NCBI GenBank assembly: GCA_019454125.1
Contig: CP075365.1
Coordinates: forward strand, 1,296,218-1,360,217
From: Fimbriimonadaceae bacterium
GTDB lineage: Bacteria > Armatimonadota > Fimbriimonadia > Fimbriimonadales > Fimbriimonadaceae
Length of the DNA stretch: 64,000 nucleotides
Direction: 5' to 3'
Shown: piece by piece, positions 53,085 to 61,598 of the stretch
How the letters are laid out: every line of letters begins with the position of its first letter
Position numbering within the stretch: position 1 is the stretch's first letter
Notes under the pieces: generated by a model
What the model saw: only the letters and a program-made list of their open reading frames with translations
The model's database searches: none
Told to the model about the DNA's origin: nothing
Position numbers and translations under genes: made by a program

Positions 53085-54371
53085 ATGCTGCCCACAACAA
53101 TCATCGCTAAGAAGCGCGACAACGGTGAACTTTCACCGCAAGAAATCACAGACTTCATTAACGGCTATGTCTCAGGTGACATCGCCGACTATCAAATGGC
53201 GGCGCTAGCGATGGCGATCTATCTACGCGGGATGAACGCCACCGAAACAGCCGCGCTGACCGATGCCATGCTGAACAGCGGCGTGCAGTTGACGTGGGAG
53301 TCGCCCTTCCCGGCCAAAGTCGATAAACATTCGACGGGCGGCTTGGGCGACAAAACGTCGCTGATTCTGGCCCCGCTTCTCGCATGCTGCGGCCTGCAAG
53401 TGCCCATGCTCTCGGGTCGGGGCCTGGGCGCGACCGGCGGCACGCTCGACAAACTGGAAGCCATTCCGGGCTACCGGACCGACCTCTCGCTGGAAGAGAT
53501 CCGCCACCTGACCGAAAATGTGGGCTGCGTCATCACGGGGACCACACCGAATCTGGTTCCTGCTGACCGCAAGCTGTACGCGCTGCGCGACGTCACCGCG
53601 ACGGTGCCGAGCATTCCGCTCATCACGGCCAGCATCATGAGCAAGAAACTCGCCGAGGGCCTCACGGCTTTGGTGCTCGACGTGAAGTTTGGAAGCGGCG
53701 CATTCATGAAGACCCTGGACGACGCCCGTGCCCTCGCTCGTTCGCTGGTGGCCACCGGCAAGCGCATGGGCGTGACCACAGTGGCGTTGCTGACCGATAT
53801 GAACCAGCCATTGGGCCGCATGGTGGGCAACGCGGTGGAAGTGGACGAATCGATCGCCGCCATGCAAGGCGAAGGATCCGGCGATTTGATAGATGTGACG
53901 ACGGCCCTGGGAGCAGAGCTCTTGGTGGCCACCGGCAAGGCGGCTTCGCAGGGCGACGCGAGAGCCCAACTTCAGGGGCACATCGCTTCGGGCGCGGCAC
54001 TGGCCAAGTTCGAGGAGATGGTCACCGCCCAAGGCGGCAATCTGGCACTACCGAGACCGGTGGCTTCGGCCCACGAGGTTGGCAGCCCGTCCCAGGGCGT
54101 GGTCTCGGCCATCGACACGGAGCAACTGGGTCTGGCCGTCATCGAGCTGCGCGGTGGGAGACGCAAGATGGGGGACCAACTCGATCTTTCCACTGGGATA
54201 GAGATGTTGGTCCGGGTGGGCGACCGGGTTGAGGACGGGCAGCCCTTGGCCCGCGTCTTTGCCCCCTCCGCTTTGGCAGAAGAAGCTTGCCGGCGCATGC
54301 AGGCAGCGGTGCGGATCGGAGACCAGGCGGCGCCCCCGCTGCCCTTGATCGTCGATCGGATCAGCAGCTAA
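53085..54371 (+). CDS. deoA: pyrimidine-nucleoside/thymidine phosphorylase
   Basis: This enzyme cleaves thymidine or uridine with phosphate; its deoxyribose 1-phosphate feeds DeoC after isomerisation. The signature VDKHSTGGLGDKTSL is at 79-93, followed by GRGLGATGGTLDKLE near 110. The C-terminal barrel ends after the usual RVGDRVEDGQPL. Its 428 residues fit the Bacillus Pdp type; whether it prefers thymidine or uridine is not decidable. It overlaps the convergent transporter gene by four bases. Confidence 0.93.
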   Translation: MLPTTIIAKKRDNGELSPQEITDFINGYVSGDIADYQMAALAMAIYLRGMNATETAALTDAMLNSGVQLTWESPFPAKVDKHSTGGLGDKTSLILAPLLACCGLQVPMLSGRGLGATGGTLDKLEAIPGYRTDLSLEEIRHLTENVGCVITGTTPNLVPADRKLYALRDVTATVPSIPLITASIMSKKLAEGLTALVLDVKFGSGAFMKTLDDARALARSLVATGKRMGVTTVALLTDMNQPLGRMVGNAVEVDESIAAMQGEGSGDLIDVTTALGAELLVATGKAASQGDARAQLQGHIASGAALAKFEEMVTAQGGNLALPRPVASAHEVGSPSQGVVSAIDTEQLGLAVIELRGGRRKMGDQLDLSTGIEMLVRVGDRVEDGQPLARVFAPSALAEEACRRMQAAVRIGDQAAPPLPLIVDRISS

Positions 54372-55615
54372 ATCAAAATCCCCGCGATGCAGGCCGTCAT
54401 GAAGCAGGCCAGGGTACCGCCGATCATGGCGCGCAGGCCCAAGCGGGCCAAATCGCTCCGACGTTCTGGCGCGAGCGCCCCAATGCCGCCGATCTGGATG
54501 CCGATCGAGCTGAAATTACAGAAACCGCAGAGGGCGTAAGTGGCCAAAATCTGGCTGCGCTCGGACAAGGCGTTGGGCTGCTTCATGAGCTCGCCCAAGT
54601 CGATATAGGCCACGAACTCGTTCAGCGCGGTGCGGGTCCCCAGCAGTTGCCCCACTGCGAAGGCATCTTTGAAGTCCACGCCGATCAAGAGCGCGAACGG
54701 GGCAAAAAGATAACCCAGAAGCGCCTTGATCGTCCAGCCCGGTTGGCCGAACAATTGCCCCACCGCGCCGACGATCCAATCGCCGCAGGCGATGAGGGCG
54801 ATGAACGCGATCAGCATGGCCCCCACGTTGACGGCCAATCGCATGCCGTCCGTCGCGCCGATTGCGACGGCTTCGATGGGGTTGGTCGAGATCCGTTCGA
54901 CCTCCATTTCGACTTTGCCCAGCGTCTTGGGTTGATCGACCTCGGGCTGCATGATTTTTGCGATGAGTAGCGCGGCCGGGGCCGAGATAACCGACGCCGT
55001 GAGCAAGTGCCCGGCACTGACGCCGAACTTGACGTAAGCCGCCATGACACCTCCGGCGACCGTGGCGAACCCGCCCACCATGACCGCCATCAGCTCGCTT
55101 GAGGTCATGACATTGAGGTATGGCTTGACCACCAGCGGCGCCTCGGTCTGCCCCACGAAGATGTTGGCCGAGGCCGACAGGGTTTCGGCCCCGGAGGTGC
55201 CCAACGTCCGTTGCATGAGGACCGCAAAGCCCTTCACGATGACCTGCATGACCCCAAGGTGATAAAGAAGCGACATGAGCGCCGAGAAGAACACGATCGT
55301 GGGAAGCACTCCGAAGGCAAAGGTGCGCATTAAGGTAATGCGCGCTGGCAAGTCCGGGTCGCCGTCACGTGGGTTGATGCCGAACATGAACATCGAGCCT
55401 TCATCGACGAACCCCAGCAGGGTGTTCACCGCCTCCCCCATTCGGGCGAACGCCCATTGGCCCGGCTCCGTCTTCAGCGTCACGATCGCGAACACCAATT
55501 GGAGGATCAATCCGCCAATCACGATCCTCCAGCTCACTTTCGTCCGATGGGTGCTGAGCAGCCACGCGATGAGAAGCATCGTGAGCAGGCCGCCAAAACT
55601 TATCAAGCGCTCCAT
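54368..55615 (-). CDS. nupC: NupC family concentrative nucleoside transporter
   Basis: A cation-coupled nucleoside importer of the CNT family. ATG 55615 (MERLISFGGLL) gives 415 residues with eight to ten membrane segments. The conserved substrate-site motifs are NIFVGQTEAPLV near 160 and TALNEFVAYIDLG near 330, with the Gln-Thr-Glu and Asn-Glu-Phe groups that contact nucleoside and ion. The upstream open frame to 55765 does not look like part of the protein. It is convergent with deoA, suggesting uptake and breakdown of nucleosides as one function. Confidence 0.93.
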   Translation of the reverse strand: MERLISFGGLLTMLLIAWLLSTHRTKVSWRIVIGGLILQLVFAIVTLKTEPGQWAFARMGEAVNTLLGFVDEGSMFMFGINPRDGDPDLPARITLMRTFAFGVLPTIVFFSALMSLLYHLGVMQVIVKGFAVLMQRTLGTSGAETLSASANIFVGQTEAPLVVKPYLNVMTSSELMAVMVGGFATVAGGVMAAYVKFGVSAGHLLTASVISAPAALLIAKIMQPEVDQPKTLGKVEMEVERISTNPIEAVAIGATDGMRLAVNVGAMLIAFIALIACGDWIVGAVGQLFGQPGWTIKALLGYLFAPFALLIGVDFKDAFAVGQLLGTRTALNEFVAYIDLGELMKQPNALSERSQILATYALCGFCNFSSIGIQIGGIGALAPERRSDLARLGLRAMIGGTLACFMTACIAGILI

Positions 55616-55792
55616 GCGATGAGTTTCCTTAGGCTGAGCCCACGCGCCGTCGGCGAGCGGGCGAGCGTGCCTTGGGAGCTTGACACACCCGTCCCTTTGT
55701 CGGCACGGCGGCGTCGCTTCTCGCAAGGGACGGCAAAAACATTCGGCCGAGCGCCGGGCCTGCACTCACGCTGGGTCTGACCAGGCAACCTG

Positions 55793-55820
55793 GGAACGCA
55801 ACTGCCCGGGGCCGCGTTAC
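55793..55820 (+). promoter_or_regulatory. candidate ECF sigma-type promoter upstream of the ECF sigma gene
   Basis: GGAAC (55793-55797) and CGTTAC (55815-55820) are separated by 17 bases, resembling the -35 and -10 elements used by ECF sigma factors. A start near 55826 would leave a leader with GAGGTGG (55841-55847) before ATG 55852. It would make the sigma factor self-regulated; pattern evidence only. Confidence 0.4.
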
Positions 55821-55851
55821 GGTTGGCGACAATGCGATTCGAGGTGGTGCC

Positions 55852-56415
55852 ATGATCTTGACGATGGGCGGAAGAGCCCCTGCCGGGACTTCGCGCGGTC
55901 TGCTGGATATGTTTAAGAATCCTGTACGAGACTTTGAGTCGGCAGTGAGCTCTGAACTGAAAGTGCTCTACCGCGTGGCCCGCCGACTTGGCGCATCCGC
56001 CGAAGAAGCGGAGGACTTGGTCCAGGTCACCCTCGTCAAGGCTTACCAGAATTGGCAACGCTTCGACGGCCGCTATATCCGCAGCTGGCTCATCCGCATT
56101 TTGCGGAACGAGCGCCTCGCCACCCTGCGAGCCGTGAACCTGGAGGTCGAATGGGACGACGCCAGCGAGAACCGCGCCGTCGAACAGCCGTTCTGGTCCG
56201 GGATCGAAACGAAGCTCGAGGCCGAGCGAATCGTTGCCGAACTTGAGACCTTGCCCGAAATCTATCGGCTCGCCGTGCAGTTGTGCGACGTCGAGCAAAT
56301 GAGCTACGAAGAGGCAGCCATCGCCATGGACGTACCCATCGGCACCGTCCGAAGCCGGCTCTTTCGAGCCCGCACCGAACTCAGAAAACGGCTGGGAGGA
56401 ACGCTTGAGCCCTGA
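55852..56415 (+). CDS. ECF-type RNA polymerase sigma factor
   Basis: This 187-residue sigma factor has region 2 at about 32-95 (AEEAEDLVQVTLVKAYQNWQRFDG, RSWLIRILRNE) and region 4 near 125-180 (YEEAAIAMDVPIGTVRSRLFRAR), with no region 3. ATG 55852 has a strong GAGGTGG site; ATG 55909 is a possible later start. The next gene, overlapping by 11 bases, encodes a one-pass membrane protein, the usual layout of a sigma/anti-sigma pair. Confidence 0.9.
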   Translation: MILTMGGRAPAGTSRGLLDMFKNPVRDFESAVSSELKVLYRVARRLGASAEEAEDLVQVTLVKAYQNWQRFDGRYIRSWLIRILRNERLATLRAVNLEVEWDDASENRAVEQPFWSGIETKLEAERIVAELETLPEIYRLAVQLCDVEQMSYEEAAIAMDVPIGTVRSRLFRARTELRKRLGGTLEP

Positions 56416-57082
56416 CTGGCAGGCATATGAAGACGAGACTTTGACGGCGGCCGAACGAACGGCGGCCGATTCGCTCCTTCGGACCGACCCGGCGGCGCGG
56501 GCCGAACTTGCAGCCCTGCGCCGTCTGCGGCAAGCGACCCGCGAGGCGGTTCTCGCCGAAGAAGTCCCGGAAAAGGAGCTGAAGGCCCGTCTCGCCCAAG
56601 TCACCCGCTCTGCCCCGGAGCAGCTCAATCGAATGCGCGTTGTGTTCGCTTTTGCAGCCGCGTTCTTACTAATAGCCGTCTTTGCGACCTCGCGTCTTCG
56701 ACCCTTGGAGCAGGGGGCGGTGATGGAACTCCGCACGGAAAGCGTGCAACTCGCGCGTGACTTTGCGGGGCGTAGCGCCCAGATCAACGCCCCCGTCCCT
56801 GCCCTTGCCGGGCTCGGCCAGTTCCAGCGTGTCCACTGCGGCAAGGACTGGGCCTGCTTTGATTATCTGGTCGATGGGCGCACGGTCCATGTGCACGTCC
56901 AACGCGACTCGGGTGGCAGTTTGCCGGGCGAAATGGTCGCTATTGACGGCTTTAACATGTACATATCGACTTCGATTACCTGGCGGTGCCACGGCATGGT
57001 GTACGAAGCCTCGGGCACGTCTTTGCCCACGCTGCGCCGGGTCGCCCTTCAGGCGGCGGCTGAAGTCGCAAGCCAGAGCTAA
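56405..57082 (+). CDS. putative anti-sigma factor, single-pass membrane protein
   Basis: TTG 56405 starts a 225-residue protein: an N-terminal acidic helical domain of about 75 residues (YEDETLTAAERTAADSLL), one membrane helix near 77-95 (VVFAFAAAFLLIAVFA) and an external domain of about 125 residues with Cys at WACFDYLVDG and CHGMVYE. The HxxxCxxC zinc motif of ZAS anti-sigmas is absent in the N-terminal part. The anti-sigma role rests on topology and overlap with the sigma gene. Confidence 0.65.
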   Translation: MSPDWQAYEDETLTAAERTAADSLLRTDPAARAELAALRRLRQATREAVLAEEVPEKELKARLAQVTRSAPEQLNRMRVVFAFAAAFLLIAVFATSRLRPLEQGAVMELRTESVQLARDFAGRSAQINAPVPALAGLGQFQRVHCGKDWACFDYLVDGRTVHVHVQRDSGGSLPGEMVAIDGFNMYISTSITWRCHGMVYEASGTSLPTLRRVALQAAAEVASQS

Positions 57083-57105
57083 AGGGGCAGGTACCCTGCC
57101 CTTCG

Positions 57106-58422
57106 GTGATTGAAAGGTACTGCACGGACGCCATGACAGCGATCTGGAGCCGCAAAGCGAAGTACGAGCGCTGGCTTGAAGTCGAAGTGGCCGTATGCGA
57201 GGCCTGGGCTGAGGCTGGGGTCGTGCCAAAGGAGGACTTGGCCCAGATTCGAGAGCGGGCGGCGTTCAGCCTTGAGCGCTCGGACGAGATTGAGAAGGAG
57301 ACGCGGCACGACCTGATGGCTTTCGTCCGCAACGTGAGCGAAGAGGTATCCAAAGGAGGGTCGGCGGCAAGCCGCTGGATCCACTACGGCCTGACCAGTT
57401 ACGACGTCATCGATACCTCACTCGGCATGATGCTGCGGGATTCGTGCGACGTGTTGCTGAAGTCTTCCGAGCGCCTCGGCGAGGAGATGGCGCGCCTCTT
57501 TGAGCGATATGGCCAAGAGCCGTGTATCGGTCGCACCCACGGCATCCACGCGGAGCCGATCACTTTTGGCCATAAAGTCCAAGGATGGTATCTGGAACTT
57601 GAACGGAGTAAGGCGCGGCTTCGTGCAGCTCGTGACGAAGTCGCGGTCGGCAAGATCAGCGGGGCGGTGGGCATCCACGCTCATGCGGGCTTCGACCTTG
57701 AGCGCAAGGTTTGCGAGGCGTTGGAGCTAAGTCCAGACCCGAACAGCACGCAAATCGTCGCGCGGGACCGAATGGCAAACTTGCTCTGCGTCCTTGCCGT
57801 CTTCGCCGGGAGCCTTGAGAGAGTCGCGACAGAGCTTAGGAACCTGCAAAGGACAGAGATCCTTGAAGTGCAAGAGGCCTTCGCGAGCGGCCAGACTGGG
57901 AGTAGCGCGATGCCTCATAAGCGCAACCCTTGGAACAGCGAGACCGTTTGCGGGTTGGCAAGGGTTGTCCGTGCTAACGCCCATGCAATGCTCGAAAGCA
58001 TCATGACTTGGCACGAACGGGACCTTAGCAGCTCTTCCGTGGAAAGGATAATCCTTCCCGACACCTTTCATCTCGTCGATTTCATGCTCGCAAGGCTCAC
58101 CACAATCCTTAGTGGTTTACACGTCGATTCCGAGCGGATGATAGAGAACATTCGTCTTATGGGCGACCTCGTCTTTAGCGAGCATTTGATGATGGCTCTC
58201 ATTGAGAAAGGGATGAGCCGCGAGGCGGCTTACAAAGTTGCGCAGCGTCACGCCAGCGCCGCCTGGTCCGGCAACGATTTCCGTGCGTCAGTCGCTGCCG
58301 ACCCGGAAGTCGCGGCCCTGCTCGCGCCGGAGGAGCTGGAATCTGCGATGAACCTAGGCCATCATCTGCGTAACGCGCCCAAGGAACTCGGGGCTGGCCG
58401 CGTCCCTTGCGAGGCAAGCTAA
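57106..58422 (+). CDS. purB: adenylosuccinate lyase
   Basis: PurB removes fumarate from SAICAR and from adenylosuccinate in purine synthesis. The fumarase-superfamily signature GSSAMPHKRNP is at 265-275. The catalytic histidine region GRTHGIHAEPITFG is at 142-155 and YGLTSYDVIDT at 94-104 binds substrate. Its 438 residues are normal. GTG 57106 is the start, with a short gap after the putative anti-sigma gene. Confidence 0.95.
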   Translation: MIERYCTDAMTAIWSRKAKYERWLEVEVAVCEAWAEAGVVPKEDLAQIRERAAFSLERSDEIEKETRHDLMAFVRNVSEEVSKGGSAASRWIHYGLTSYDVIDTSLGMMLRDSCDVLLKSSERLGEEMARLFERYGQEPCIGRTHGIHAEPITFGHKVQGWYLELERSKARLRAARDEVAVGKISGAVGIHAHAGFDLERKVCEALELSPDPNSTQIVARDRMANLLCVLAVFAGSLERVATELRNLQRTEILEVQEAFASGQTGSSAMPHKRNPWNSETVCGLARVVRANAHAMLESIMTWHERDLSSSSVERIILPDTFHLVDFMLARLTTILSGLHVDSERMIENIRLMGDLVFSEHLMMALIEKGMSREAAYKVAQRHASAAWSGNDFRASVAADPEVAALLAPEELESAMNLGHHLRNAPKELGAGRVPCEAS

Positions 58423-58424
58423 GC

Positions 58425-59996
58425 ATGGTTCTTGCCGCATTCTTGCTAGGCGCAACCTTGGCATCGGCACAGGATTGGCCCCAGTCCAAAGCCGAAAGGA
58501 CTGAGTTTCGAGAAACGTCTAGTTACGAAGACGTCCTCGGCTTCTTAGACGGATTGCAAACCCAGTCTCCGGATCTAAGCGTCCAGTTCATCGGGGAAAG
58601 CGCGAGGGGCCAAAAACTGCCATTGGTCATCGCTTCGCGCCCCCTCATTACGAATCCCCTTGAAGCAAAACGGCTTGGAAAGCCTGTCCTTTACGTGCAG
58701 GCGACCATCCACGGGGGAGAGGTGGAAGGTAAAGAAGCCGTCCTCCATCTCTTGCGGAGATACCTTCAAGAAAAGACTGGAATCCTTGACAAGGCCGTAC
58801 TCCTCGTTACCCCGGTTTATAACATCGATGGAAACGACTCTTTCGGCCCACAAGAGACGAACCGACCCGGACAGAATGGACCTGCCATTGTCGGTCAAAG
58901 AGCGAACGGAGACGGCCTCGACCTGAACCGAGACCACATCAAAGCCTTGAGCCCGGAAATGCGGTCCCTCCTTCGCGAGGTCTACACGAAATGGGAGCCG
59001 GACCTCATGATGGACCTCCATACGACGGACGGGACGCGGCACGGCTACCCCATCACCTACCTCACTCCGCTCAACCCTCTCACCAACTCGGAAATCGATA
59101 GGTTTGCTCGCGAAAAGTTAATGCAAACCGTGAAGAAGGGGCTCAACGACGACTTTAACTTGCCGATCTTCGACTACGGAAATTTGGAGACGATCGAAGG
59201 AAAGAAGGGCTGGTACGTCACCGGGGTCGAAGGGCGCTACAGCACGTCGTACCTGGGTTTAAGAAACCGCATCGGCGTCCTTTGCGAGTCGCTCGTCTAC
59301 GTGCCGTTTAAGCAACGGGTTTTGGATACAGAGAGGTTTGTGGATGCAACCTTAAACACACTCTTAGCGCAAGCTGACGTTCTCCACGCGATATACGCCC
59401 GGGCCGACCGCGAGGCGGCGGATTCAGTCGGCAAGGAGTTCGCCGTCCGGTCAGAGTTCGGGAGCCGCGGCCAGGAGGCGGTCATGATCGAGAAGCCAGG
59501 CGCCCAGCCGCAAGGCGTGCCGACCGATTTGGAACCGCTGGACCTCACAATCTACGACCGCTACGTACCGACCAAGCTGGCAAAAATGCCGAGCGCGTAC
59601 TTGGTTCCACCCCGGGAGACACGGCTGCTGGAGCTGCTCCATAGCCACGGCGTCCGTCTCGAAGTGGCCCTTGAAAGCTGGGAGGGCCGAGGCGAAACCT
59701 TCTCAATCGACGAGGTGAAGGTCGCCAGACAAGCCTTCCAGGGCGTCCGGATGACGACCCTAGAGGGCCGGTTCCAGCCTGACCGGACAACGGTCCAGGC
59801 GGGGGACGTCCTCGTCCGCACAAACCAGCCTCTCGCACTCCTGGCTTTCCATATCCTAGAACCTGAGAGCACCGACGGCGCCGTCGCCTGGGGGTTCCTC
59901 TCCACCGCTCCGGAAAAGGGCGCGCGCTATGCGATCGGCAAGCTCAGCGAAGCTCCGCTGGTGCCAAGCAGGGCGTGGGCCGCAGGAAAGCAATAA
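58425..59996 (+). CDS. secreted M14-family zinc carboxypeptidase-like protein
   Basis: A signal peptide (VLAAFLLGATLASAQ) is followed by an M14 metallopeptidase domain. HGGEVEGKEA has H96 and E99 (first zinc pair). GLDLNRDH holds the substrate Arg/Asn, and DLHTTDG carries a further His ligand; the catalytic Glu was not placed with certainty. A C-terminal domain of about 200 residues is extra. ATG 58425 is chosen; TTG 58407, overlapping purB, would add the basic residues RGK, which would improve the signal peptide. Likely periplasmic peptide or amide hydrolysis. Confidence 0.8.
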   Translation: MVLAAFLLGATLASAQDWPQSKAERTEFRETSSYEDVLGFLDGLQTQSPDLSVQFIGESARGQKLPLVIASRPLITNPLEAKRLGKPVLYVQATIHGGEVEGKEAVLHLLRRYLQEKTGILDKAVLLVTPVYNIDGNDSFGPQETNRPGQNGPAIVGQRANGDGLDLNRDHIKALSPEMRSLLREVYTKWEPDLMMDLHTTDGTRHGYPITYLTPLNPLTNSEIDRFAREKLMQTVKKGLNDDFNLPIFDYGNLETIEGKKGWYVTGVEGRYSTSYLGLRNRIGVLCESLVYVPFKQRVLDTERFVDATLNTLLAQADVLHAIYARADREAADSVGKEFAVRSEFGSRGQEAVMIEKPGAQPQGVPTDLEPLDLTIYDRYVPTKLAKMPSAYLVPPRETRLLELLHSHGVRLEVALESWEGRGETFSIDEVKVARQAFQGVRMTTLEGRFQPDRTTVQAGDVLVRTNQPLALLAFHILEPESTDGAVAWGFLSTAPEKGARYAIGKLSEAPLVPSRAWAAGKQ

Positions 59997-60005
59997 GCAA
60001 AAACC

Positions 60006-60680
60006 GTGTGCGCCCGATACGTCTTTTTTAACGGCAGGATGTTCGTGGATCGGTATGGCGTGCCTGTCGTGCCAGACCTCACCCCTCGATACAACATTGC
60101 GCCGACCCAGGAAGTCCCGGCCGTGGTCCAAGGTCGGGCGGGAAGGGAGTACCGACCCTTGCGGTGGGGCCTCGTGCCGAGCTGGGCTCGCGACCCAGCC
60201 GTGGGGCAACGCATGATCAACGCCCGTTGCGAGACCCTGCTTGAGCGTCAAGCCTTTAAGGACGCGTTCTTGCGTCGGCGCTGTCTTCTGCCCGTCGACG
60301 GGTTCTACGAGTGGGCCGGGGAAGGGAAATCGAAGCGCGCATATTACATTTCGTGGCCCGGCGGCCCGCGTGCCTTCGCCGGTCTCTTTGAATCCTGGCA
60401 GGGGCCCGAGGGCCTGCTCGAGACCTGCACCGTCATCACGACCGAGCCGAACGAGGTTGTCGCCCGGGTCCATGACCGCATGCCGGCCGTCCTGCATCCC
60501 GAGGACTACGAAGACTGGCTGGAGGCAGGACCAGAAGAGGCGCCCCGGTTGATGGCGCTCCTGCGACCGCTTGCGGTCGAGGAGACGGTTCTGACCGAGG
60601 TCGGCCGCGCGGTCGGCAATCCCCGCAACGAGGGGCCGTCGCTTATCGAGCCCGTCGTGAACCGCTCGCTCTTCGATTGA
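60006..60680 (+). CDS. SOS-response-associated protein YedK/HMCES-like
   Basis: This protein crosslinks abasic sites in single-stranded DNA through its N-terminal cysteine. The start is GTG followed by TGC, so Cys2 (after Met removal) is the active residue (MCARYV). RYNIAPTQEVP near 28-38, LRWGLVPSWA near 52-61, INARCETL near 71, GFYEW near 98 and HDRMPAVL near 156 are the conserved motifs. Its 224 residues are normal. It is 10 bases after the M14 gene. Confidence 0.93.
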   Translation: MCARYVFFNGRMFVDRYGVPVVPDLTPRYNIAPTQEVPAVVQGRAGREYRPLRWGLVPSWARDPAVGQRMINARCETLLERQAFKDAFLRRRCLLPVDGFYEWAGEGKSKRAYYISWPGGPRAFAGLFESWQGPEGLLETCTVITTEPNEVVARVHDRMPAVLHPEDYEDWLEAGPEEAPRLMALLRPLAVEETVLTEVGRAVGNPRNEGPSLIEPVVNRSLFD

Positions 60681-60698
60681 GGACGGCTCAACGGCCGC

Positions 60699-61436
60699 TC
60701 ACCAGTCCACGGCCCGCCCGGCGAACCCTATCTTGGGGGAGGTGATCGCGCGGTGCCACCTTTCGGAGATCTTCGCTTGCCCGGCGGCGTTCGGGTGGAT
60801 GTAGTCCGCAAGGTCGGTCGCAGGGTCCAGTGCGCTGAACATATCCACGTAAAAGACCTGCCGGCCGAGGGCCCGCTGCTCCGCACAAAGGAGGCGGATG
60901 AGCGAATCGAGCTGGGCGGCCCACACGTTCCGAGATTGGCCGTTCGGATAGTCGGTCTTGGTCACGGAACCCCAGTAGACCGTGGCCCCGCAAGACCCGG
61001 CCTCTTCGATGAGCCTCCGATACCGAGACTCCATCTCTGGTAGGGGGGTGAAGTAGTCGTTCGTTCCGGCCATTAGGAGGATGAGTCTGGGGCGGAACAA
61101 GGCGACCCATTTCGCGACGTTTCCCTTGCCGTCCCTGCCGTCGCAGAGGTCAAGCAGGGTCCATCCTCCGAAACCTGCGTGTTCCGGATCAATCATTCCT
61201 GCCGAATTCTCGACACTCGGGCCGACAAAGTCAAAGGAGTAACCGGAGGTCGTAAGCCGGTCTTGGAGGAAGCCACGGTAGCCTCCGGGGACGGGATAGC
61301 CCGAGGTGATGGAATCGCCCAACGGCATCGTCGGGCCAAGGTCCACGGCACTGGCACACAGCATTAAAAAAGGAAGCCACATGACCGGAAAGAACAATTG
61401 TAAGCCAGCCTTTGTTTCAGGTTTAGCAAAAATCAT
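60699..61436 (-). CDS. SGNH/GDSL hydrolase family protein
   Basis: A secreted esterase-like enzyme. GDSIT at 40-44 carries the catalytic serine, GTND near 122 is block III, and DYIHPNAAG near 213 has the Asp-His pair. The N-terminus (MIFAKPETKAGLQLFFPVMWLPFLMLCASA) is a signal peptide with K residues before the hydrophobic stretch, which favours ATG 61436 over the internal ATG 61382. Substrate unknown. It is convergent with the YedK gene, 18 bases apart. Confidence 0.85.
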   Translation of the reverse strand: MIFAKPETKAGLQLFFPVMWLPFLMLCASAVDLGPTMPLGDSITSGYPVPGGYRGFLQDRLTTSGYSFDFVGPSVENSAGMIDPEHAGFGGWTLLDLCDGRDGKGNVAKWVALFRPRLILLMAGTNDYFTPLPEMESRYRRLIEEAGSCGATVYWGSVTKTDYPNGQSRNVWAAQLDSLIRLLCAEQRALGRQVFYVDMFSALDPATDLADYIHPNAAGQAKISERWHRAITSPKIGFAGRAVDW

Positions 61437-61598
61437 CTCTAGTAAACGGAAAAAAGGTAACCAAAAGTGGCGGGCGTGGCGCTACTCTTGCGGTTTGCCA
61501 CTGGCCACCGGGCTGGGAGGTGGCTCGCTGAGAGGTCGGGCAGGACGCCGGATCGAGCCAGCGCTAAGCGGCGCCAAGAGTGAGTAACCTCTGCATCA
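61437..61598. other. intergenic region with no gene seen
   Basis: About 160 bases between divergently transcribed genes. It includes an A-rich patch at the left (AAAAAAGG near 61450) and GC-rich sequence to the right. No RNA gene or clear -10/-35 pair was recognised; the promoters of the SGNH hydrolase and of the M42 peptidase should lie here. Confidence 0.4.
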
